Source: Dyadobacter psychrophilus (GTDB lineage Bacteria; Bacteroidota; Bacteroidia; Cytophagales; Spirosomataceae). Taken from it: DNA of 64,000 nucleotides. The position numbers and the translations under genes are program-made. The notes beneath the pieces were generated by a model that worked only from the letters and a program-made list of their open reading frames with translations, did no database searches and was not told where the DNA came from. The stretch spans positions 62,001 to 126,000 of the forward strand of contig NZ_FUZA01000002.1 of NCBI RefSeq assembly GCF_900167945.1, in the 5' to 3' direction. Below, one piece after another: positions 56,526 to 64,000 of this stretch (the first letter of the stretch is position 1; every line of letters starts with the position of its first letter).

Positions 56526-59500
56526 TATGGTTCAATTTGTTTGTCGTAAGCTATATATCCATTGTAATGTTAAAGACTCTACCGCAATCAGATCTTGAGT
56601 ACAAAGAAATTTTAAGGACTCTATGGAATCTTGACATAGATAATAATGAGTTGATTGGTACATACTCCTTGTCTAAAACTGGTTCCGCAGGATTTTTGTC
56701 AAATTGTACAAGCATAGGTGGGAGGCGCTTGAAGTATCCGGAAGATAAGTATCCGCTTAGCGTTATGGTACCTGAAAATGTGCAGGAAGAAATGGTTGTT
56801 GGCGAACGTTACAGATTCAAGGTTCAGTTTGCCGCTTTGCAAAGGAGACTAAAATTTCATCCCTATTTACTAACTATTCTTACGGACAGTCTTAGTCTAA
56901 TTGGTAATAAGGCTAGTGTTCAGACTTCTATTCCACCCCAAGTTGCCAGAGACTTATCGGAGGTAATTCAAGAAATCTATAAGGAAAAACTTGATCAAAA
57001 CTACCCCAATAACGTCATTGATATCGCTGAGGCTGTTGAAGCCTTAGCTATTGACATATACTCGGAAAATAAAAGGTTCATTTACGAGCTTATCCAGAAT
57101 GCAGATGATGCTGCTACCAAATTCGGTTCTGAATTGGTAATAGAAACAAAAGCTGGTTTTGTCATATTGTCTCATAATGGCAAGCCATTTGATGAAAAGG
57201 ATCTCCGCGGTTTATGTGGTATTGGGAGGGGAACCAAAAGAGATGATGAGACTAAGACAGGATATAAAGGTATAGGATTTAAATCTGTTTTTGGTCAAAG
57301 GGACGGCCTGGTTTTTGTTAAATCCAAAGACTTGTTATTTCGATTTGACAAAACCTACATGCAGGCAAATGGTTGGAATAAAAGATGGGGTAATCAATCT
57401 GTGTGGGAGCGCGCAAATTCAAGTAAATTTAAATCACCTTGGCAGTTAATTCCCATTTTATCTGAATCATCAAACCATTTTGAAGTCGATGAAATTCTGA
57501 ATAACGAGAATTTTACCGTAAAAACGGCGATAAAAGTTGAAAATGAAACTGAACTTACCAAAGATATCAATGAATTATTTGACGATGCCAGATTTTTACT
57601 TTTCCTAAGAAAAATACATAAAGTAACTTTTAGGCATCAATCAAGTAGTATTATTATTAAAAAGGAGTCTCACGCTCAAAAAGACAAGATGTTTTCACTC
57701 TTGAAAAACGAGAATGTTATTTCAAGCTGGTATTTGAAAACGATGAACCACCCAATTCCGTCGAATATAAGGCAGGGACTTAGAGACGACAGCAAGTCGC
57801 CTAAAAAGCTTCAGGAAATGGATCGGGCGGAACTGTCTTTTGCGTTTTTGCTTGGAAATGATCTCAGTTCGATCCAGGTTCTTAAAAAAGTGGATAGTTG
57901 TATATTTACCTATCTTCCTACAACCGTAAAAGAATTTGAATTTCCGTTTTTAGTAAATGCCAATTTTTTAGTTGATGCCGGTCGGGAAAAACTTCATAAA
58001 GACAGGATTTGGAATCAATGGTTATTTAAGGTTATTGGATACGAACTAATAAAATGTTGTGCTGATTTCACATCAATTGAGGAACTAAAATGTGACTTTG
58101 TTAAAGGTCTAGTACCAGCTTACTTTCCAAATGGAAATAAGTTAATGGAATGGTTTAATGATGGTTTGCAAGTCGGATTTGATAAAATCAAGTTCATACC
58201 CAATAGAAATGGAGACCTTGCTCTGCTTTCCGAAATTGTCATTGATAAAGTAAATTTAATCGGACACGAGGTTACAAATCTGGATTCGATATCTGCATTT
58301 GTAAACGCAAACTCTGCTGGCGATTTTGTTGTAAACGACAATATTCTACCACCATTTACTGATTTTGACAAACTTATAAATTTTGGTGCAAAAACCTTCT
58401 CGGATGAAGACCTTAAATTATTCTTTCAGTCGGATTTCTTTCTAAGCACTCATCAAATCGAACAAAATTTCAATTTGTTAATGTTCCTGAAAGAACTTGA
58501 TCGTGGTAGCGTTAATGGAGAATGGAACTATATTATTAGAAATAATACATACATTTTTTCTGATAATGACTCTCTCGAGAAGATACCACTTGTCTGTTTT
58601 CCGCTGAAAGTATATAAAACTGACTTTGGAGCGGAAATGACTCTTATTCACTCAAAGGTGTTTGAGCTAATTTCTCGTAATCCGGATGTATTAGCTTGGT
58701 TGAAGTCATTTGATGTAAAAGAGCCTTCAGAGATTGCTTATCTTGAGAAAGAAATTATTGGAAAATTTGACACTGCAATCAATGAAGAAAATTTTATTGA
58801 AGTGACCGAATTTATTCTTAAGATGCACCTAGCCAAAAAGCTTTTAAAAAATCACTATGATCAATTACAAGATTTGCCATTAAAGACAAATAATAAATTT
58901 TGTAAGGCCAAAGATTCATTTCTTCATAAGGATTATAATCCTACCATAAATTTTTCTGAATATTTGAGCGGTCTGAATGTTTTATCAGAAATATATATTG
59001 GAAATTACAATGCCAATGAGTGGAAATCTTTTTTGAGTTTGATTAATGTTGGTGATGATATTAGACTTATTGAGAACTATCATCTATCAACACTTGATAT
59101 TAATACCAAATATCTAAATGATGCTTTGGTTTTTGCTAAAACTGGTCATACCTATCCACATTTAATTAATAAAACAAATCCATATGGTACGGCAATACCA
59201 GTGTTTATAAATTATTTTACATTTTTTACTAAAATAACGCATTTCTCATATTCGGAGATTTTTTGGAATAGAATTGTAAATATATACTCTGTATCAATTG
59301 TTGGAAGTCAAGCTGTAACTCAGAATTATGGTGCTGATCGTAAGCAGTTTGTTTATAAGTTAAACTCAGTTAAAATTAGTTCTCTTGATTCAATGGGTTG
59401 GGGCTACTACCCAAATAATAGAACCTATATTCCCTCCTATATTTTTTGGCAGTTAAAAAATGTTGCATGTATTCCGACAAATCAGGGGAATTGTCGCCTT

Positions 59501-59752
59501 GCCGACGAAGTTTATACTAATTCGGAAAGAATAAAAAGTTTAGGAGGGAAATATCTGCCGATTGTTCAAATTGAAAAAGAGCTTTCAAAGGAATGGGTAC
59601 AATTGATTGGCCTTAAGTCAAAGCTCTCTCTTACTGAATATCTCGAGCTGTTGACTTCAATTTGTCATGATACAAATAAGAATAACGAGGTGAAATATGA
59701 TAATATTGAGCGTATTGGATTAATCTATAATGAATTAATCGACATTGTGTAA
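56522..59752 (+). CDS. Sacsin/NO VEIN-like GHKL ATPase, N-terminal part (truncated by in-frame stop)
   Basis: A 1076-residue frame starting with a GTG overlapping the brxL stop; ATG 56567 (MLKTLPQSDLEYKEIL) is the likelier start. Residues ~40-125 may be an OB-like beta barrel. A histidine-kinase/Hsp90-like ATPase of the sacsin type follows: FIYELIQNADDAATKFG (residues ~186-202, N box), LSHNGKPFDEKDLRGLCGIG and TGYKGIGFKSVFG (~246-258, lid). The remainder is sacsin-repeat-like middle region. A TAA at 59750-59752 ends it, but the same frame stays open to 61129. The family includes defence-associated and eukaryotic sacsin/NOV proteins. No family member is known to me as a standard BREX gene. Confidence 0.85.
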   Translation: MIWFNLFVVSYISIVMLKTLPQSDLEYKEILRTLWNLDIDNNELIGTYSLSKTGSAGFLSNCTSIGGRRLKYPEDKYPLSVMVPENVQEEMVVGERYRFKVQFAALQRRLKFHPYLLTILTDSLSLIGNKASVQTSIPPQVARDLSEVIQEIYKEKLDQNYPNNVIDIAEAVEALAIDIYSENKRFIYELIQNADDAATKFGSELVIETKAGFVILSHNGKPFDEKDLRGLCGIGRGTKRDDETKTGYKGIGFKSVFGQRDGLVFVKSKDLLFRFDKTYMQANGWNKRWGNQSVWERANSSKFKSPWQLIPILSESSNHFEVDEILNNENFTVKTAIKVENETELTKDINELFDDARFLLFLRKIHKVTFRHQSSSIIIKKESHAQKDKMFSLLKNENVISSWYLKTMNHPIPSNIRQGLRDDSKSPKKLQEMDRAELSFAFLLGNDLSSIQVLKKVDSCIFTYLPTTVKEFEFPFLVNANFLVDAGREKLHKDRIWNQWLFKVIGYELIKCCADFTSIEELKCDFVKGLVPAYFPNGNKLMEWFNDGLQVGFDKIKFIPNRNGDLALLSEIVIDKVNLIGHEVTNLDSISAFVNANSAGDFVVNDNILPPFTDFDKLINFGAKTFSDEDLKLFFQSDFFLSTHQIEQNFNLLMFLKELDRGSVNGEWNYIIRNNTYIFSDNDSLEKIPLVCFPLKVYKTDFGAEMTLIHSKVFELISRNPDVLAWLKSFDVKEPSEIAYLEKEIIGKFDTAINEENFIEVTEFILKMHLAKKLLKNHYDQLQDLPLKTNNKFCKAKDSFLHKDYNPTINFSEYLSGLNVLSEIYIGNYNANEWKSFLSLINVGDDIRLIENYHLSTLDINTKYLNDALVFAKTGHTYPHLINKTNPYGTAIPVFINYFTFFTKITHFSYSEIFWNRIVNIYSVSIVGSQAVTQNYGADRKQFVYKLNSVKISSLDSMGWGYYPNNRTYIPSYIFWQLKNVACIPTNQGNCRLADEVYTNSERIKSLGGKYLPIVQIEKELSKEWVQLIGLKSKLSLTEYLELLTSICHDTNKNNEVKYDNIERIGLIYNELIDIV

Positions 59753-61129
59753 GATTTTGGAGCAGAGGAGGAAAAGCTTATAAAAACGTGGGCAGTATCT
59801 AGTAAGTTTCTTTGCACCGACAAAATTCCTCGTAATCGTTCTGCCATAGTTTGGTTAAGAATACCTGGGTTTGATGAAAATGCGGATAAAATTCATTCAT
59901 TCTTTATACCAAGCAATGTAGAAATCAACCATAAAACAGAGCATTTATTCGCCTTATTTGGATTGCAAATAGTTGACAAATGTGATTTTACTCCCATAGA
60001 TTCGATAGAGGATATTAAGTTAACTATCAAAGTATTTGAGTGCTTACCCGCTCTTTGCCTGATATTAAGGTCGAAGATGAAAATCAAAAGCGAAGAAGTT
60101 TACTTGAAAAGTCTCGTTGAAAAACTTAGCTCCTTTAAACTTTTTTCTTGCCAGGAAATAATGCTTGTATTGAATCATAAAGGGAGCCAAATACAAGGAA
60201 CATCTGTCAAGTACTATCATTCGAAAGACGGTTTTTACTTAACATATAAGTGGTATCACCCTCTTGAAAGATACAGCATTTCTCATCAACTAGCTGCCAT
60301 TCTAAAATGTGAAGGATTGGAGCGTGAAGTACAGTTGCTTTTAGAACTTAAAGAACACGAAATACTCCAGTATTTGGATTTGACTAATTTATCTATTAGT
60401 TCAATAGTGGATTTTGAAGTATTTCAGGAAATACAAATTCATATTAGTGAACTGCGATCTCTTCTAACTTCTACACCACCTAAACTAACGGATCCAGATC
60501 CTTCAATTGCTGGGATCTCACCGGTTTCACCGCTAAGCCCACCTGTAAAGACTAGTATAATGTCGGAAGATGAAATTCAGGAGCTTAAAAGTTTATTGGA
60601 TGGTAGTCTTTCTGACGACCAAATGTTTGATGAAAATTTAGCTGCGCATGTTAAGGCCTTATTCTACTTTGAGAATTCAGGGTGCGACGTTTCTCAGGCC
60701 AGGCTATCCTTTAAAGAGAATTTGTCATCAAAAACACTGGGTCCAATCATTGGTTCAGATGGTCGAAGATTTACAGTTATGTGCAGAAGTGCCAGATCAG
60801 GCCTTCTATTTTTGGGAGCATATGCATGGTTACAACTTCGAAAAAGTGAAATTAAACTATATATTTTGACTGGTTCTATTTTCACTGACTGTAAGATTTG
60901 TGAGAATACTGAAGACCTTGACGAAGCCAATTCCATATTTTGGGTAATTAGGAGAGAGGCTGATCAAAATTATCCAAATTTGGAGAGTATACTCAAATCG
61001 GACAATGACGTTAAAAAAATGCAGTTAATTTACAGAATGGATGCAGGTCAATATAAGTCCATTTTTGAAACATTTGGATCAGATTCATTAGCTGTCCGAA
61101 CCGGCGGCGTAATTGACGACGAAATATGA
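59753..61129 (+). pseudogene. C-terminal part of the sacsin-like ATPase after the in-frame stop
   Basis: The same reading frame continues for 458 codons. The first 70 codons (DFGAEEEKLIKTWAVSSK; IPGFDENADKIHSFFIPSN; HLFALFGLQ) are clearly coding but contain no ATG or GTG; the first in-frame starts are TTG at 59963 and an ATG at about 60077. The C-terminal ~150 residues (HVKALFYFENSGCDVSQARLSF; LGPIIGSDGRRFTVMCRSARSGLLFLGAYAWLQL; KLYILTGS) resemble the DUF3883-like nuclease-fold ends of NO VEIN-like proteins, without an obvious catalytic set. It is best read as the end of one ~1535-residue protein interrupted by a single stop codon. Its end overlaps the helicase start (ATGA). Confidence 0.8.
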
Positions 61130-62865
61130 GTGGTATTTCAATAAGTCAGCATACCAAGTTCTTTGATTGGCAAATCGAAAAGATAGAAAAAGACCGTCTA
61201 AGATATTTGAAATCGATGGTTTTGGATTTAAGAAAGAACGATCGATTGTATATCGGCAAGATATGGGGTTACGATACTTCCAGAGGATCTTTAATCATAA
61301 GGTTTCGCAAGGGAGATTTACCTCGCTTAAAAAGTCCTTTTTCGATGTGTTACGTCAAAAGTTCTGCTGGTGTTACGAGTTCCTGGAATTTTAACTACGA
61401 GGAATTTAGAAGAAGTCATACCGAAATATCGACTTTCTCTCTTCCTGTTTTCTACATGAAAAGTGAACCGGATGAGGAATGGAGGTACATTGGTTTCCAA
61501 GGTATAGAACCTGAGTTTTTTAATCATATCCGGTTAGACCTTGAGGAAAAGAATCACCCACTGATAGTTCTTGGCGAGGAAGATCCGCCTATAAAATATT
61601 TAATCAATTTGCGAAATTATGTCAATCAAAATCCAGAGGATAATTTTCTAAATTTATCTGTTAGATACAATCCAAAGAATTGGAATCCCAAGTTAATGGG
61701 TCAGCCGGATATTGTCTTATCCGAAGCTTTAACACATGTCGATGAGAATAATTTAACAATAATACAGGGACCGCCAGGAACTGGCAAAACGCATCTAATA
61801 GCGGGTATTTGTAAACATTTTCTAGCTCTTGATAAAAAGGTTTGTGTAACGGCGCTAACCAACAAGGCTTTAATCGAGGTTGCTGAAAAACCTGGATTAG
61901 GGTCGTTTCTAGGACAGCATAGAATTTTTAAAACTAATCTTTCTGGGGATGAACAAAAGAATCTTCAGGGATTACAGTGTTGTGAAAATCCTGGTATGCC
62001 CGTTGTTGGAGGATTAATTTTATCCTCTTACTATAAACTATCCGATCTTTTAGCAAGCATCCGATCCTTAACACAGATTTATGATATAATCATCATTGAA
62101 GAAGCGTCTCAGGCATTTCTCGCTACGATAGCGGGATTTACGAGGCTGGGAAAAAAAGTGATTATTGTTGGCGATATCAAACAATTAACTCCGATCATAG
62201 TCGATGAAAACAACGCTTCTAGAATTGACCAAAATATTAATGGAATCATTGAAGGTTTAAAAACCGTAAGTAATAATTATTCTCCTCTGTCACATAGAAT
62301 GCGTTATACTTATCGATTAAGCAATCAAGCTGCCAAGCAAACAGGAGAGTTTTACAGTCATTCATTAGTATCTGTTTCACCATTAGAAGAAAAAATATCT
62401 TTTGCTTCCAATTTCACGCATTTATTTTGTGAGAAGGGTGGAACAAGTTTACTTAAAATAAGTATAGCTCATGAAGGTAAGCGACCAATTACCGCTATCA
62501 AAGTAATTACAGAGGTCGTTAAAGATGTTAAGACACAAAATCCTGGTTTTACTATTGCAATTCTCACCCCATTTAAAATGACCAGCTACGCAATTTATGA
62601 TCATTTTATGCACACTGGGATTGGCGTGGAGGAATTAATAATCGAGACTATCGATAGGATACAAGGTTTAACTTGTGACGTTTCCATCATTCTTATTCCG
62701 TTTGATGGTGTTGCTTTTGCTTTTCAGGAAAATCGATTTAACGTTTCAACAAGTCGCGCCAAACGCGGGACACTTTTAATAACAGATCCAATGATAGATA
62801 TGCTTCAATCACCAACGATTGAAGTTAAGAATTATTTGGCCTCCTGTAAAATTGTTGGATTATAA
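61126..62865 (+). CDS. SF1 Upf1/DNA2-like helicase
   Basis: A 579-residue superfamily 1 helicase. Residues ~1-200 hold a beta-barrel-like N-terminal domain (LYIGKIWGYDTSRGSLIIRF). Motif I is TIIQGPPGTGKTHLIAGI (~residues 211-228), motif II IIIEEASQA (~321), motif III KVIIVGDIKQLTPII, motif IV/V region ETIDRIQGLTCDVSIIL, and motif VI FNVSTSRAKRGTLLI (~537). All are intact. It overlaps the sacsin-like ATPase gene by four bases and ends the rightward operon that starts with the XRE gene. Together these two genes look like a functional pair added to BREX. Confidence 0.9.
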   Translation: MSGISISQHTKFFDWQIEKIEKDRLRYLKSMVLDLRKNDRLYIGKIWGYDTSRGSLIIRFRKGDLPRLKSPFSMCYVKSSAGVTSSWNFNYEEFRRSHTEISTFSLPVFYMKSEPDEEWRYIGFQGIEPEFFNHIRLDLEEKNHPLIVLGEEDPPIKYLINLRNYVNQNPEDNFLNLSVRYNPKNWNPKLMGQPDIVLSEALTHVDENNLTIIQGPPGTGKTHLIAGICKHFLALDKKVCVTALTNKALIEVAEKPGLGSFLGQHRIFKTNLSGDEQKNLQGLQCCENPGMPVVGGLILSSYYKLSDLLASIRSLTQIYDIIIIEEASQAFLATIAGFTRLGKKVIIVGDIKQLTPIIVDENNASRIDQNINGIIEGLKTVSNNYSPLSHRMRYTYRLSNQAAKQTGEFYSHSLVSVSPLEEKISFASNFTHLFCEKGGTSLLKISIAHEGKRPITAIKVITEVVKDVKTQNPGFTIAILTPFKMTSYAIYDHFMHTGIGVEELIIETIDRIQGLTCDVSIILIPFDGVAFAFQENRFNVSTSRAKRGTLLITDPMIDMLQSPTIEVKNYLASCKIVGL

Positions 62866-62870
62866 TTAGA

Positions 62871-63566
62871 TTACAAAGATGTATTAACCAATGGAGTTTT
62901 GGAGGTTCTGAGATTAAATCCATACATGTCAATGATTTTCGCTTTTGGATAATTGACCACTGTTTTTTCTCCAGTAAGAAAGTCAGTTGTGAATGTTCTA
63001 CTGGCAATATTATCAATAACAATTTTGTTGGCCTCATAAAACTGCTTGATACACGTAAGCGATTTAACATTTACTCTTCGGAATCCACAGTTTTCATGTG
63101 TAAAAATTTGTCTAAACGTATCTCCAAAATATTGGTCAAAAGCTGGAACAAACCCAAAGACTCCTAAGAGAATCTTCGTGATAAGGGTTAAATCAGTGTT
63201 ATTATCCGTGATGACAAGCTCTTTGATTTTGGAATAAACTTCCATAATGTTAGCCATGTTCTTGTCTGAGTAATTGTCGACATCAATTTTCCAGATATCC
63301 TTTTCTAAGGAGGCTATGTATAAAATTAACGGTTGAAAGTGCTTAACACTTTTCTGAATTAAAAAACTGGAGCCCCTAAACATTCCCCAGCTAGCTAAAT
63401 AAAAACCAAGCACTAGGCAGCTCTTCTCAATATCAACATTTGACTTATCGAAGGTTTTAAAATGGTTGTAGCAATAGTCAAATGAAGAATATCGGTCATT
63501 GGGATTTGACTTTGCAAGGAAATTTTCTGTCTGGAGTATTATGTCACTGCGTAAAAGAATGCTCAT
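62871..63566 (-). CDS. Unknown conserved-looking protein
   Basis: A 231-residue soluble protein with no signal peptide. Notable text: SFDYCYNHFKTF, LVLGFYLASWGMFRGSSFLIQKSVKHF (residues ~52-78), VFGFVPAFDQYFGDTF and a C-terminal NYPKAKIIDMYGFNLR. I have no name for this family. It is convergent with the helicase gene, only six bases from its end, and still within AT-rich island DNA. A defence-associated role is only a possibility from position. Confidence 0.65.
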   Translation of the reverse strand: MSILLRSDIILQTENFLAKSNPNDRYSSFDYCYNHFKTFDKSNVDIEKSCLVLGFYLASWGMFRGSSFLIQKSVKHFQPLILYIASLEKDIWKIDVDNYSDKNMANIMEVYSKIKELVITDNNTDLTLITKILLGVFGFVPAFDQYFGDTFRQIFTHENCGFRRVNVKSLTCIKQFYEANKIVIDNIASRTFTTDFLTGEKTVVNYPKAKIIDMYGFNLRTSKTPLVNTSL

Positions 63567-63628
63567 TATGAAGGTTTAATTTTGCGTTGGTATTGAGGCG
63601 CTTAGTATGTAGGACAACAAAAATGTTT

Positions 63629-63940
63629 CTACCGTTTGAAGGAGAATTTTATTGAACCGGTTCTTTTTTCTTCTGAGACATTATCAATGCTGGTAACATA
63701 GCAGCCATTGGTCAGCCACGCAGGTTTCCAAACGTGAGTTGGACTTCTTAGGTCATTACTCCAAAATATGGACGAATATCTGTATGCGGAATTTGGTATT
63801 CCGGTTTTGCCATATTTCTTAAGATGTTCATCTATAAATAAAATTGTAAGCGTGAAGTCGCCTCCATCTGATTTTCGTTCTTTGATTAGTTCCTGAAGAG
63901 GATAATATTTTTGATGCGGTAGTAGAGGATTCATGGTCAT
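63629..63940 (-). CDS. DUF7662-like small protein
   Basis: A 103-residue protein. YYPLQELIKERKSDGG, LTILFIDEHLK, TGIPNSAYRYSSIFWSND, AWLTNGCYVTSID follow the pattern of the DUF7662 domain (LxxYL...ltFxxIExxLG.pLPxSAr.yxxWWaN...W..aGw.V..vd), a small domain often found fused to or beside restriction-type and phage proteins. No enzymatic motif is visible. It reads leftward toward the 231-residue gene, 62 bases away. Confidence 0.6.
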   Translation of the reverse strand: MTMNPLLPHQKYYPLQELIKERKSDGGDFTLTILFIDEHLKKYGKTGIPNSAYRYSSIFWSNDLRSPTHVWKPAWLTNGCYVTSIDNVSEEKRTGSIKFSFKR

Positions 63941-64000
63941 AGAATGGTAAGTCTACATTAATAGGGATAATGGATAGATAGGATTTCGTTAAACTTAAAT

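Noticed and set aside
60648-60869. Frame inside the C-terminal part of the sacsin-like gene
   Set aside because: Alternative frame; the main frame carries the DUF3883-like pattern.
61240-61263. TTGTATATCGGCAAG in the helicase gene resembles the mnmE-end attachment sequence
   Set aside because: It encodes LYIGK in frame within an intact helicase and matches only partly; not a second att copy.
36273-64000. CRISPR array, tRNA or insertion sequence within the island
   Set aside because: No spaced direct repeats of CRISPR type, no cloverleaf-like tRNA sequence and no transposase were seen.

Overview
The window looks like chromosome of a Bacteroidota bacterium of the Cytophagales type, plausibly Dyadobacter or a relative. 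The signs are SusC/SusD pairs, a FecI/FecR-type sigma and anti-sigma pair, a type IX secretion C-terminal domain, bacillithiol biosynthesis (BshB1), and a promoter fitting the Bacteroidetes -33/-7 consensus. The genus is inference; no rRNA or tRNA gene is visible.

Positions 1-36272 are ordinary chromosome. At the left, read leftward, come an ECF sigma factor, FecR, SusC, SusD, and a set of planctomycete-type genes: a DUF1549/DUF1553 cytochrome, a Tat-exported DUF1501 protein, and a DUF2231 membrane/cytochrome protein that runs off the left edge. Next are a secreted GH99-like glycosidase, a di-haem cytochrome c, a TolB/TPR protein, two LVIVD-repeat proteins with a possible outer-membrane protein, and an iron-type uptake operon (DUF4856, imelysin, HTTM, TonB-dependent receptor). 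Housekeeping genes follow: msrB, a hybrid histidine kinase, bshB1, an M23/LysM peptidase, trxB, an OmpA/PD40 protein, queE and mnmE.

From about 36273 to the right edge the DNA is more AT-rich and is a genomic island. A tyrosine recombinase starts just after mnmE, and the last 18 bases of mnmE resemble the attachment site used by SGI1-type islands. The front module holds the integrase, an RteC-like unknown protein, an excisionase-like HTH protein, a VapE-type helicase next to a cluster of short repeats (possible origin), a ParA-like ATPase, a small membrane protein and a MobC-like protein without a relaxase.

The cargo is a complete type I BREX phage-defence operon, brxA-brxB-brxC-pglX-pglZ-brxL (43599-56525). 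It is headed by an XRE regulator (43303) with an 8-bp inverted repeat just upstream. Directly coupled to brxL is an unusual pair: a giant sacsin/NO VEIN-like GHKL-ATPase (56522-61129, cut by one in-frame TAA at 59750) and an SF1 Upf1-like helicase (61126-62865). Two small reverse-strand genes follow, one DUF7662-like. The GHKL ATPase plus helicase pair is the best candidate for an undescribed system. The right end of the island lies outside the window.
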